Notes under the pieces: generated by a model
What the model saw: the letters and a program-made list of their open reading frames with translations, nothing else
Told to the model about the DNA's origin: nothing
Databases searched by the model: none
From: Haemonchus contortus
Lineage: Eukaryota; Nematoda; Chromadorea; Rhabditida; Trichostrongylidae
Reading direction: 5' to 3'
Length of the DNA: 64,000 bases
Assembly: GCA_000469685.2 (NCBI GenBank)
Contig: LS997563.1
Span: 24,275,897-24,339,896 of the forward strand
Shown: positions 33,401 to 44,690 of the stretch, piece after piece
Numbering within the stretch: the first letter of the stretch is position 1
How the letters are laid out: each line of letters starts with the position of its first letter
Translations under genes and position numbers: made by a program

Positions 33401-34188
33401 AATACCTGGTTGGAGAGTGTCACCGAGCTCCCATATATAGTAGCGCGAGCAGGCTAAAGGAAATGGATGTTGACGAAGAAGGTATTCGAGAGAAAAGACA
33501 ACGGTCGCGGAAATAGAAGCGATCTAGGGGACGTCACAATCTGAGACAACGAGACTCGGTTGTGTCACTGCTTAGAGAAACATCGCCGATCGTTCCTACG
33601 ATTGATCCCACTCTTTGGAGGAGAAACATGCCATAACACTTTGGGACGATGTAATTTTGTTTGAGATACTAAATGAAGTGGCAATGTTCCGTGAAATGGT
33701 TCAACTGCCGAAGAACAGCCGAAAGGCGCTGAATGCCCACTCGAAAGTGAGATGCTTCATTTTGAATAGTTTCATCACTCTTTTGAAGTAAGAAATCAAA
33801 ACAAGAAGATTTAGTAGCTTTCTCACATCTTATAGAATTTTCATTAAGTGATTTATCGAAATCATTAATTCTGGTTATGAGATCTTTGGAACCAGAGATA
33901 ATGAAAAATTTCCTGTCCAGAGTCCTGATTTTCCATTGACAAATGCTCACCTTCATACCGTTATCATTCTTATAATTGAAATAAGATTTTGTACGATTGA
34001 GGTGAGGCAAGTAGGGTTATGTACGGTTGCACCTAGGTAAGAAGTGACCCCAATCATACAGAAGTTTGCAAACCCTCATGCGATGTTTTTGTTGGGGCTG
34101 ACAAAGACTCATGAACGCGACTCAAATTCTTATAACGACGGTAGTTGATTAAGCTAAGCATTGAATCTTCAATTCGTATGGGGTTTAA
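33401..34188. other. Intergenic with one unexplained frame
   Basis: A 113-codon minus-strand frame at 33669-34010 (MPHLNRTKSYFNYKNDNG and on, rich in K, N and S) has no motif I recognise. It could be chance in AT-rich DNA or a transposon relic. Confidence 0.35.
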
Positions 34189-34679
34189 AGGCACAGTTCA
34201 CGATAAAAATACTTTCTGAGAAATCCACATAGAATGAATTTGATGCCCACTCGTATACCATATATGGCGATCAGATCTGAAAACTGTCTAGATAGGACTC
34301 AAAGATTGTGCCGTGTGTATTCTTGGACGAGTTTCACCGGCTTTCTAGAGGCTGCGAACAGGAGGGAACCCATGCAGGCATTTCAAACACTTGTCGTGAG
34401 CAATAGAGGCAGTGAAAGGCAGTTCTGTACAATTTTGGCTTGATGTAGTCAGCTCTTTGCGCAATCGCAACAACCCAAACCTCGTCCGAGTACCCCTTCG
34501 ATGTTATTCCCGTCATGGTAATCTCGTCCAACCTCTACTTTCACTTTTTTAAGGAGCCCGATTTTCTCTCGAAATCGTCGAAGTTCCTCGTTTCCTTCAC
34601 TACCAATGGACTATTCCCAACCAATACTTTCTCTTTTCATCTAAAAATGGGTACCTCAAAATTATCGTAAGCCGTGCCT
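34189..34679 (-). mobile_element. MITE (AGGCACAGTTCACGATAA family), reversed copy
   Basis: The left terminus AGGCACAGTTCACGATAA is intact and preceded by TTAA (34185-34188). The right terminus is decayed (TTATCGTAAGCCGTGCCT), with no TTAA after it. The interior is in the opposite direction to the 30.4-kb copy (GAGTTTCACCGGC, GGCATTTCAAACACTTGTC). Confidence 0.8.
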
Positions 34680-35111
34680 CAGAATGATTGCGGTGATAAA
34701 TTTGTGTCGACCTGCATGAGAACATTTGTGATCACTCATCCAGTAGACTGTCAAAAATAGTAATTCAGCTTACGAAGGAGTCGATTCGCACTCGGGTGCT
34801 ACTGTCCACATAACCTCATAAAGCGAGTAAAACGTAGAATAAAGGAGGAGATAACAATAATAAGCAGATAATGCGTCCACATAAAAGTTATGTTTTTGAA
34901 CGATTAAAGCCTGTGTATCATTAATTCGTTTCATGAAACCTACCACTATGCGCAATTAAAAACAAAATTTTCACGGACGAGGAAAACTTCAAATTGACAA
35001 ACAATGTATAGTTAGCTCACATTGTTTTGTGGTTATGAATGAAATTTTATGCAAAACCTCAAAAGACGCTCCTACTGACTGCTGACTACTCAATTCTGGT
35101 AAGGCCTATAG
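34680..35111. other. Intergenic, nothing recognised
   Basis: AT-rich, no supported feature. Confidence 0.35.
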
Positions 35112-35498
35112 GGGTAACGGAACTTCTCCCCTATCGCGGCATTCTCCCTTGCGGCATGCGGCAAATGTCACTGCAATTATTGTACTCACCCCGCCTCCGG
35201 CCAATCGATAGGACGCGTGTTTTTCCTTGACTGGCTTGCTTTTCCATTGGATTTTATCGTTTTTTCTTCTGTTTCTTTTTGGTTTTCATGTTTATTAGAC
35301 TTCATTAATTAAAATGACTCCTCCTATATAAACGACGATCAAGACCGCATTGGAATTGAAAAGAGCGGCCAGCCAATTCAAATAATTAAAGGACTCCCTA
35401 CCACACAAATTGCGCGCTCCAATCTTCCATCGCAATCCTGCGATAGGCGGCGTGTGCGGCGTGTGCGACGCCGTGTTAGGGGAGAAGTTCCCGGACCC
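35112..35498 (+). mobile_element. MITE with GGAACTTCTCCCCTA ends, copy 1
   Basis: GGAACTTCTCCCCTA at 35119-35133 is inverted exactly at 35477-35491, with a few more matching bases outside. The element recurs at 63028 with roughly 90% identity along its ~390 bp, judged by eye. It contains TTGACTGGCTTGCTTTTCC, AATTAAAATGACTCCTCCTA and GCAATCCTGCGATA. No coding potential. Confidence 0.82.
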
Positions 35499-36411
35499 AG
35501 CCTATGGCTATGCTGCGTTGGATTTTTGCCTTCTATTCGCTTGATTATCATATGTGTACCGAACAACGCTCATCGAGTTTTCACATACTGTTTTGAGCGT
35601 GGCAACTTCTGCTAGCTGCTGAAACCTTCAAGCCCGAGTCTACACTGACAGATAAAAGCATCGCGCTCATTTTAACACTGAAAATCATTGCTATCGGCCT
35701 AGAAATCTTTAGATGAATTATGCTGAACTGGTTCACCTTATCATTGAAGTACGTCGGTCGCTTACATCGGAAGCACGGCTCCTTCATATGGATACCTGAA
35801 GAAGTGAAATAAGTGAGTCCGCTGCGGAGCAATGGGTGAAAAGGACGAGAATATCGACAAAGGCGTATCGTTTAATCGTCGAAATGTCTTCCGTTATGGA
35901 TGTTCGGAAATGTTGTTCACTGTAAAAACTATGATAATCGTGCTGGAAAAGTGAGTTTTCCGGAATTACCGCTGAACTCGATTCGTCAAGGTTCGAAAGA
36001 TGGTATTTTGGAAATCAAGAAACCCGTGATCCTGGAATAATTGGGTTTTATGGCACGCATTCAAGCTTGGAGGAACGGAAATTAAATCTGTGGAGATAGA
36101 ATTCAAGTTGCTACACGATCATGGTATACAATTGGTGGCATGCAGGAATATGAGTGGCTGTCTTGGTTACAGGTCAACGGTCTCCTGTCGTATTACCATG
36201 AATATCGGTGCATACATAGCTTACTTCGAGAACGGGACCTTCCTCTATCACTATTCAGAATTGCACAGTGAAAATGTTCAGATAAACTTGAGCCACCTAT
36301 TCATCTTGCGTTTTTAAAAATTTTTGATTAAAAATGTTGTAGAGTGCAAAGAATTCGCATTAAATGCTGCGTTTTTTTTGGAGATGTCATTAAACCTCTA
36401 ATTGTTGGACT
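35499..36411. other. Intergenic, possible decayed zinc-finger-like frame
   Basis: Near 35905-35960 a frame reads HCKNYDNRAGKVSFPELPLN, faintly like the start of a THAP-type zinc finger. It lacks the required Cys pairs and is not called. Confidence 0.3.
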
Positions 36412-36672
36412 TAAAGGGGAGACGGGCGTTAGGAACGATTTTGGCTAATCGATTTGCCGCACGCTGCTGTCGCGGACCACTCATTCACCGTTACTACAGC
36501 TCTAGCGTTCTTCATACAGCTCAATCGATATGCGATCATTATTTCGTGCATAATTCTACTATGAGTACTTTTGTTCTTGTATTTCTTACCTACTGCTGCA
36601 TCCTGCTACACTCCTTCGCGCGCGGCGCCCCTCTCACGCGACCATTTCGTTCCTAACGCACCACACCCGACT
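36412..36672 (+). mobile_element. MITE (GCGTTAGGAACGA family), copy 3, best ends
   Basis: GCGTTAGGAACGA (from about 36424) and its inverse TCGTTCCTAACGC (ending about 36659) bound ~235 bp. Flanking words GGGAGACGG and ACCACACCCG are also shared with other copies, so the mobile unit may extend a little further. It carries CTTCATACAGCTCAATCGAT and CCTCTCACGCGACCATTTCG. Confidence 0.82.
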
Positions 36673-37124
36673 TAAAGCAATGTCGTAGTGCATCCCGCAG
36701 AATCGTACTAATACGAGCAAGTTGATTTAGCTGGTATAGCCACCTTCTAGTGCGCCCATCCCGTGACTCGCACGCTAGAGGTGATTTATATACTACTGAA
36801 AACATTTGTCCCTGGAATACAACCGTGTACATGTGGACACAAGTCCTATGCATACAAACAGCTGTAGCTTGAAGTCCTCTATTGACTTCATTGCTATGCT
36901 ATTGAACTGACTATTTTCAAGATGAAGGTTTTCGAGACTGTTGAACTATCATTTTATAGGGATTGACGTCTCGCGCTTTGCTCACCCTTCCCTTATCCGT
37001 CGGTCCACCCTTTTATAAGTCTCTTTGTCTGTCGTCCTTCTTTCCATTTCCTCTTTCCAGATAGAGGTTGAGCATCCAAACTATGAAGATTGAAGATTAA
37101 AAGGTTGAGATGGAATCATTACTA
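36673..37124. other. Intergenic, nothing recognised
   Basis: No supported feature. Confidence 0.35.
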
Positions 37125-37686
37125 TTAGGTTGATGCATAATTATTGCGGATTTTTTTCAGCAAGTTTTTTGAAGGAACGATAGAAATATTCAGCAACGAC
37201 ATGTTCAAGTAATTACCCCGGAACATTTCACCATCTACGTCAAGCACTGCTTCCCATTTGCTAAGCAGTCGGATTCCACAGGCAGAAAAGTTTCGATTCT
37301 AAGAGGCAATCCACGCCTTGACGTTGGCCATCAAGCCATCCACTTCGTCGCAATTTCTGTTAGTTAACCAATTTTTCAACGGGCCATCAACGTGGTAATC
37401 CATAGGAATTCCTTTTGGTGAATAAGGTGGCCGTAAAAGCAGATTCCATTCCTTATTCGGCTTTGGCTGACTGTTACTTCGCCAAGAAGTTCGTTGAGAT
37501 CACGCTACGACTGTGCCACCTTCCAACCTTTCTCGAAGTAACAGGGTATAATGTGGCGTATATGGAGATGACTTTCTGTTGAATAAAACAAGAAGATTAT
37601 TTCTAACAGATCCCAAATTCCAAATTCAAATTGTATTGGGAGAAAAGAAGCCGCGAAAAAATCCGCAGTAATTATGCATCAACCTA
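37125..37686 (-). mobile_element. Internally deleted mariner, different subfamily
   Basis: The left end TTAGGTTGATGCATAATTAT and the right end (inverse: TAGGTTGATGCATAATTACT) are ~30-bp TIRs with GCGGATTTTTT following, and TA precedes the left end. The minus strand keeps the transposase C-terminus: PYSPKGIPMDYHVDGPLKNW, VDGLMANVKAWIAS and LLSKWEAVLDVDGEMFRGN. About 60% of a normal mariner is missing. Confidence 0.85.
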
Positions 37687-38514
37687 TTCCATCGATATCT
37701 ATTGATATTGTTTATTCAATCATGAGATTAAAATTCATAGTCAGCGAAAAAATGCAAGCTTGTGACACAACTATACTAAAAGTGCACTTCATAACTGCGA
37801 CTTCACATGAATGAAGTAAATGTGAGGTTTTATGTTTAAAAATCTTGCACCTGTAACCCTGATAAGAAGAGAACCCTTCACTCCGATTGGGTTAGTCACA
37901 GTGATGTTTACGGTTGCACCACAACAACTGTAGTTTGTGCAGGATTGAAATGCTGCAATAAGTTTTGATGCCGGTGGATGTGTTCTGATTTGGTTGCAAA
38001 CACGAGCTTCCAGGGTACTAAATCAGAGACACATTTTACCACATATTGGATCTGGAAAATCGGTTACAGGGAACGGGCTTGGTCCTCACGAGATGTATGG
38101 CATATTCGTGGCTAAGTAAGGTTCAAAATGACACAGCCGGAGCTCGAAGCCGTTTACGGCGCCATCCGGTGGTGAACTAGACTTTAACATCCAACGATTG
38201 GATCGCAACTGTCGTTTCATTAGTTGCACCTACTGCCAGAGAATAAAATGGCATCTTCCAAAAAAAAAACGTGGCTCTCTGAATACGCCTGCGAGCTCGT
38301 ACATACTCAATGCCGTAGAAGACGAGCTGCGATTCAAGAAAGCAGCTGCGGAGTATGTCATAGTAGAAAAGGGTGGGTTTCAGGAGAACTCGCTAGGATA
38401 GTGTGAAGAGTGCAGTGTGAGCAAACAATGCACAGGCGCTGTAGTGAGTTTGCTACAGAGCAAACATCTTTCACATTGCCAAAGTGATTGAACCTAAAAG
38501 AGACTTCCAATTAA
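37687..38514. other. Intergenic with a possible LINE linker relic
   Basis: 38245-38330 (+) reads KKKTWLSEYACELVHTQCRR, similar in style to the linker of RTE elements. It is too short to assign. The rest is unrecognised. Confidence 0.35.
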
Positions 38515-39002
38515 AAGCATAGATCACGATGATTTTGAGATACCCGTTTTTATCCCAAAAGCGGAAGTATAGTTTGGGAATACTTCATCGGTAGTGAAGA
38601 AAGCGCGAGGTTTGCCGATTTCAAGTAAAATAAGGCCCCCAGAAAAAGGGAAAATAAGGCTTGGACGAGATTAGCATGACAGAAATAACATGAAAGGGGT
38701 ATTCGGACGAGATTTCAGTTGCTGCAATTGTGCAAAGAGCAGCAGTACATATTGCCTTCCACTGTCCTTATGGGTCATGACAAGTTGCTTGAACTTTTTA
38801 CATTGGCTCCCTTGTGAATGGTGCAGCCTCTACAATGCCATTGAAACTTGCCCGCGCATACACACGAGACAATCTTCGAGCCTTTATAACTTTCTATCCA
38901 GCCCGCTGTCCGACCTGATAACGCCAGATATGATATACGAGGGGACCTTGGATTCATTCTATGGTGAAATATCAGAAACCATTTTTATCGTGAACTGTGC
39001 CT
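38515..39002 (+). mobile_element. MITE (AGGCACAGTTCACGATAA family)
   Basis: The left end AAGCATAGATCACGATGATT is preceded by TTAA (38511-38514). The right end is TTTTTATCGTGAACTGTGCC. The interior matches the 30.4-kb copy, for example CCGTTTTTATCC, GGTATTCGGACGAGATTTCA and GGGTCATGACAAGTTG. Confidence 0.83.
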
Positions 39003-40185
39003 TTGAAATGACAGTGAAGGCATTCTTGGCATAAATGTCTATGAGCGATAGGGTAACTCGAATCTTGCTCTCTGCAGAGGGAGGTACCATCTTTATTCAG
39101 AATGTTAGATTTTCCCATGTCTACAGCCTTAACATATGAAACAAAGGAGGTGCAATATGCCGTGTACTTTCCAAAAAGTAATGATTTCATGAGTCCAAGA
39201 AAGAAGAAAGACGATTTCGAGTGCTCTACAGCCATTTTTGGCCTAGGTATGCCTCAAGAAACCGATGAATTGTTTATTTTTCGCTCAGTTCAAAAAAAAG
39301 TTCGATAAGAGAAGGAGTGATCTCTGGAAAGAAAAAACGATTTGGTGGAAGTGAACCATGCCTTACGATATCTGCAGATTACGAAAAGCGATAAAATGTG
39401 ACGATTTTCAGGGTTGTTAGGAAAAATCTAGTTGAAGTGGTAAGGTGTTTGCGAGGGAATCAGGTTGCGAAGGCTGCCAGCAGTTACGTCGGGGCTCATC
39501 GGTGAAAAGAGAAAAACCCTCAACTCGCAGAACTCTCCAACAAACACTCAACCAGAAACCGCTGTGTTCAAGGGTGTCGACGAGGCTGCAGAAATGACAA
39601 GAGCCAGCCAGTACCGAGGGGAAGAAAGGTCTTAGTGATGGTGTAAAAAACTTTTACTAATCATTCTACTTTTGCTAGTTGCAGTAAGTCGGACTACCCT
39701 GTGACTGTTTTCTTCCGTTATGTCAATAATTTAGGACTACTCTCATGATCTCATCAAGCTAGGACTACTCAGCTCTGGCCTCTTGTATACCCCCCGCCTA
39801 TCGGAAAGAGATCTGATGTGGCCAAATTAAGGTCGATAACGAAGATGAGGGATCAGCTGGAGAAGATATTTTGACACCAAGCAGAAAAAAAGACCAATTG
39901 AAGGAGAGCAATAGACTAGGTTTAATAAAACCAGAAACGGAGATGAACTGAACGCGAAATCGAAGTATCACTAATTTCATGTCGCATAATTTCAATGCAG
40001 ACTGATGAAAGGAGTGTTCACGATTACATCAGGATGACTGCGATATTTGATTGCGTTTTTTTTTGTGATTTTGCATTGAAAGCGTTGAACTTTGAAGTTA
40101 TTTTTCACATGGAATGCTTTTTTGTGTCCAAGGGGGCGAGTAACCTTGGACACAAACCGGGTAAGGAACTGTGCTTTCATATCCA
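39003..40185. other. Intergenic, nothing recognised
   Basis: Several short frames, none convincing. Confidence 0.35.
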
Positions 40186-40719
40186 CGACACAGTACACGA
40201 AAATTTTGAGGTACCCTTCTTAAGTCGAAAAGTGGAAAAATTGGTCGGGATTAGTAGATCGGTGTTGGAAAAAGGGTGCAAACTCGCCGATTTTGCAAAA
40301 ATAAGGCTCCTCGAGAGTAGTGAAAATAGAAGTTGTACGAGGTTACCATGACTGAAATGAAATGGAAGCGGTGTTTGGACGAGATTTCAGTTGTGGCAGT
40401 TACGCAAAAAGCTGGCTACGTGAAGGTCAAGCCAAATGCATTAGCCGACATCAGCTGCTGTCCAGAACTGCCTTTCACTATCGCTAAGGGTCATGACAAG
40501 TTGTTTGAATTCCCTACCTGAGGTCTCTCGTGAATGGTGCAGCGTCTACAATGCCGTTTAAACTCGTCCGTGCACATACACGGGACAGTCGTTGAGCTTT
40601 TATAACTTCCTGACTAAGCCGTTTTCCGATGTGATAGTGCCAGATATGGTATAGAAAGGGGGGCTCGAATCCATCCCATGGTTAAATTTCAGAAATCTTT
40701 GTCACCGTGAACGGTGCCT
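40186..40719 (+). mobile_element. MITE (AGGCACAGTTCACGATAA family)
   Basis: The left end is GACACAGTACACGAAAATTT and the right end GTCACCGTGAACGGTGCCT. The interior GTGTTTGGACGAGATTTCAG and GGGTCATGACAAGTTG are colinear with other copies. Both termini carry substitutions, so this is an older copy. Confidence 0.78.
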
Positions 40720-42524
40720 TTAGGTCCTTTCTGACGGCACCTCTTCCTCTGAAGGATCTGAAAATTCTCCAAAACGGGAGTAGTAAATATATGAATCTCT
40801 TTTGAAAAATCGCTAGGGCTTAGTCCGAGGATATATTCAGGACGGCATATGAAATGGCAAACAGAGCCCATTCATCGATGCCCATCAAACAACATACACA
40901 ACAAGTTGTTAAAGCGCATAACTAATCGCGGCTCCTCGGAAAGGTCCAAGAAAATTTGTGAAAGATTAACTTAATCTCCGAGATTTTTGACAACCTTAAA
41001 CTCACGACTAACTTTTCGGCGGAATCGCTTCTTCGGAGCTTGTAGGTCGAACGAATGTTTGTGATTCACATTCCTATTGAAATGTTAGTTATGAATAAGA
41101 GTTGTTAACAATCTCGGAAGCCAAGCTAGTCACCATTTCAAACGAATATGGTTCAATGCTTGACCGCTGGTCCGGTCATCTACCTCGTCGAAGCTTCCGT
41201 GAAGTGATAGACTAGGTCAGCGATCCCAACCTCAGGCATCGATATTCAGCGCCTCAGTAATGCCAGCGATGTTATGCGACTGAAACGTGGCCTGACAACA
41301 GAGCAATCGTCAAAGCCATGACAACTCCTCATCACATGCTTGAAGGAAATCTTCTGGAAATCAGTCCAGGCCAACAGTGGCAACAAGGCTTGAGAAATTC
41401 AGACCTAAAGGAGAGATCGCGCTCGAAAGAGATACGTGGCACATTCGAAGCACCGCTAGGCCGGTCATCTACTTCGTCGAACAGATGACAGATGGAGTCT
41501 CCGGGCCCCATGGCTTCCGAGAAATAAAACAAGACTGTCAGGGCGTCCGCCGACTCGGTGGGCCGATTAGTTTCTCAAATATTTCAGAGAAAGCGGCCTA
41601 CACTGGATGCAAGTCGCGAAAGATCCGGGATAATGGAGGAGCTGTGGTCCCAGCTGAGAAGATCCTCCTGCCAATGGACCATCAATGTATCAAAGTAAGC
41701 AAGTAAGTAGTTCAATGCAACTATGGAATTCTTCATGGAAGCGGAGGATGGATGGCACCACGAGGCGCTGTGTGGCACACGTACATATGAGGCTGGAGTT
41801 TAGTGAAGAAAGTTTTTGTCAGGAACAGGCAAGACAGCTTTGCTACTATCATGTACCTACGTTTACCACACTAATTAAATTACGGAAATCGAGTACTTAT
41901 CAGAAGCAACCTGTTGCCATGAAGCCACTACGCGTTATCGGATGTATTTCAAAATGACTAAGTACATATTTGTTGTCTTACTCTCGGTAGAGAACCCCTG
42001 TGTGCACACAGAATGACCAGTAAAAGATAATCAAAGTATGCAGTACCCTACTAACTACTCCCGTCTTTTCAATATCGCATTTTCATTTTTCGTGACTTCA
42101 TAATCTAATAAATTAAAACTACGATCGGTGCAAACAGCGGAGGGTGGGATCACGCCGAGCATAGGGGACAGGCCCTATGACAACTAGCTCGACTCCGTCG
42201 GCTACGGTCCGGTGTTGAAGTCGTCGATTACAGAAAAAAATGGACAAACCCTTCACCCCCACCTCCTCCATATTGTCGCTCCGTGCATTTTATTTATCTG
42301 CTACAAAGCTCAACTAATGATGGCTCCGTAGAATGGAGAAATGCCCTTTTCAAAGATTCTGAGACAGTGCTAATTTCGAATGAGTTACAGATGAGAGAAA
42401 ATTATGACACAACTGTTTAATGAAACGATGCCATGCCTTACAAAATAGCAAGTGGAACAGAGCTTGTCGTGAGGTCAATAATGTATCGACTATAATCACT
42501 AAAGAGATTGCTGATTCTAATCAT
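40720..42524. other. Intergenic, nothing firm
   Basis: CCGGTCATCTACCTCGTCGAA (41172) and CCGGTCATCTACTTCGTCGAA (41460) are a diverged local duplicate. Frames across 41380-41700 are open but unrecognised. Confidence 0.35.
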
Positions 42525-42796
42525 GCGACGAAAGTTGGGGCGTGGTGCGGTAGGATCAAAATTGTCGCGTGGCGGCGAGAGCGATGCCGCACGCGAAGGA
42601 GTGCAGCAGAATGCAGCAGCACGTAAGAAATACAAGAACAAAAGAACTAATCGCAAAATCGTGCCCAAAATAATGATCGCAAATCGATTGAGCTATATGA
42701 AGAACGCTAGAACTGTAATAACGGCAAAGCGAATGGACCGCGACAGCCGCATGCGGCGAGTCGATCCGAAAAAACCGATCCTTCTGCCCGTCTCCT
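42525..42796 (-). mobile_element. MITE (GCGTTAGGAACGA family), copy 4
   Basis: Has GATCGCAAATCGATTGAGCT, ATGAAGAACGCTAGAACTG and CCGCGACAGCCGCATGCGGC in the same order and direction as the 29.7-kb copy. Termini are decayed (GCGGTAGGATCAAAAT; CCGATCCTTCTGCCCGTCTC). Confidence 0.75.
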
Positions 42797-43119
42797 CAGA
42801 AGTTGCACTCTGGTGGGTGTTCAATGACGCGAGCAAAATTGGGCTCAACACTAAAGGAGACAGCTCAAACTATACCATAACTGAAATTACATGTATTTTC
42901 GAACGGAATAACATCAGCCAAAAAGCCGCGGAACATGTATGTATCGTTTTTTCGCTTGGCTACTGAGTGTGATCAGAGCAGCGTTAGTGAAAGTCTCCAC
43001 GAAGCTGTTACAGGAAAAATCGTGCTCGATCCCCGTCGCATAAGTGTCTTAATCAGCCAGTCGCTCCCCCTTACCTCCAATCGGAGGGATTTTTGGAGGA
43101 TAGGGTGTGGGAGATGAGA

Positions 43120-43640
43120 GCTGGATCCACTAAGACAACAGCGAGAGGTATGCTGTCTGCCCCAGAAAAAGAGCAAATCACTCTCTGCAGACTAAGCCAG
43201 AACAGGGTTTAAGCAAGGTTTTGCTGTGTACGCATCTAGGGCTCGAAAGGGATGCTGAACCACGGGTTGCTCACTCAAACCCAGACGGTCTACACCAATC
43301 AGCTCTAGGAATTTGCTCATGCAGTCCAATAAAAAGGGTGATCGCGTCCATCCTTCACAATGACAGCTTTCAGTTCATATCACAAGGACCATGCAGTCCG
43401 CGTTTTTGGACTTGGCTACAATGTTCTCCACATTCCTTACTCCCCCGACCCCGTCCTTCCCAACTACCACCTTTTTGAACACTTCAATAAGTTCCTGGAT
43501 ATGAAGGAGCTCGTCAATTTCAGTGGTTCCGAAAATGCTGACATCTTAGACTCGCAGCCCTCCTAATTTTGAAAAAGATGACAGACGACTTAACTTCTTG
43601 GTGGATGTAAGTCATAGTTAATACTGGTTATTAAATATGA
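43120..43640 (+). pseudogene. mariner transposase C-terminal relic
   Basis: At 43330-43566 the frame reads SSYHKDHAVRVFGLGYNVLH then IPYSPDPVLPNYHLFEHFNK FLDMKELVNFSGSENADILD. This is the third catalytic block (YSPDL...YHLF) and following helix of a mariner transposase, preceded by a broken HDNA-type block (FTMTAFSSYHK). No TIRs found. Confidence 0.72.
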
Positions 43641-44539
43641 GTGAGAGTTTCAATGGAATTGTGAAAGAATTTCGAACGGGCATCTGAGAGTACTGAGACT
43701 TTTCTATCAGCCCAATATAAACACACACGCATATAAAGATAGTTTTGGTAGAAATAAAGAACGATACAGTGTGAGGTGGCTGAGCTGCGCCACTAACAAG
43801 ACGTGAGGCTGAGGAAAAGAGAGAGAGGCAGACAATATGTTTCTTCCACGCGAAAAATCTCGTCTTCGAAGGCGGATCGTACCGAACTGGATCAGACGGA
43901 AAATAGCTCAGTAGACATCCTGCGAGCTGCAGAGTCTCAAAGATTGCGGCGTAGAGAGACCTGACAGGAAACACAACCGCAGACATATTTTAGACACGCC
44001 CATATAATCCGCCGGTGGGACTGTGTCAACAAAATTCAGCGCGCTAGCCCAGTCCCTGAAATGCAAGAAATGCAAATCTAGAGAAATGGTTGAACAAAAG
44101 GAAAATGAAATTTCGTCTTTATAATCGACACGCACTTTGTTAGCCACATAAGGGGGATACGGAAGAAGAGCGAGTTTTCAGCACTTTCGGTAGCAAAATG
44201 TCACCTCCAAGGGAAGGTTCACGAACAGTGTCTCAGTAGAAAGAAGTAGAGTTGGTGAAAATATGGAGATATCTGTGAGAAGTGGCTCAAGGGAAAGGTT
44301 GATAGATTACCCATGACACCTTCCCAGCAATGTTCAACGCGCTGGAACATTGAGCTGTACACGAACGAGCGCTTGGTTTTCATACACCCAAGGGATACAT
44401 GTGCCAAATTGAGCTCAAAACTGTTTCGAACTAGATGGTATATACTGAATGCGTATGTGTCCTATACCGCTTTTGGCCTAATCGCAGTGGCTAGCCATTG
44501 TTCAGGTTAGTGAATTTGTATTCCCAGATAAGTGTGGTC
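43641..44539. other. Intergenic, nothing recognised
   Basis: A 122-codon minus frame at 43618-43986 is open but shows no known motif. Confidence 0.35.
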
Positions 44540-44690
44540 TGGAGTCTGGCACCAATTGACAGACCACAGGGATCCAATGCCTGTTCGGCTGGCCGCTATC
44601 AATCTGAGATCCGAACTCGTGACCATGCTTGGGTGATGTGTGATAGTGCGCTACTTGCCATTTGCCACCACACCACCTGTGCCCAGATCG
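44540..44690 (-). mobile_element. SINE head fragment
   Basis: On the minus strand the A-box-like TGGTGTGGTGGC (44664-44675) precedes a B-box-like GTTCGGATCTC (about 44605-44615). A small insertion lies between them (about 60 bp instead of 43). The body is short (CTGGTCTGTCAATTGGTGCC region). Confidence 0.65.

Noticed and set aside
33669..34010. 113-codon minus-strand frame
   Set aside because: No recognisable domain; AT-rich composition allows such frames by chance.
35895..35990. THAP-like zinc finger
   Set aside because: Lacks the first Cys pair in frame and the C..H pair; similarity limited to about 20 residues.
38690..39034. 114-codon frame with Cys residues
   Set aside because: Lies entirely within a TTAA MITE copy.
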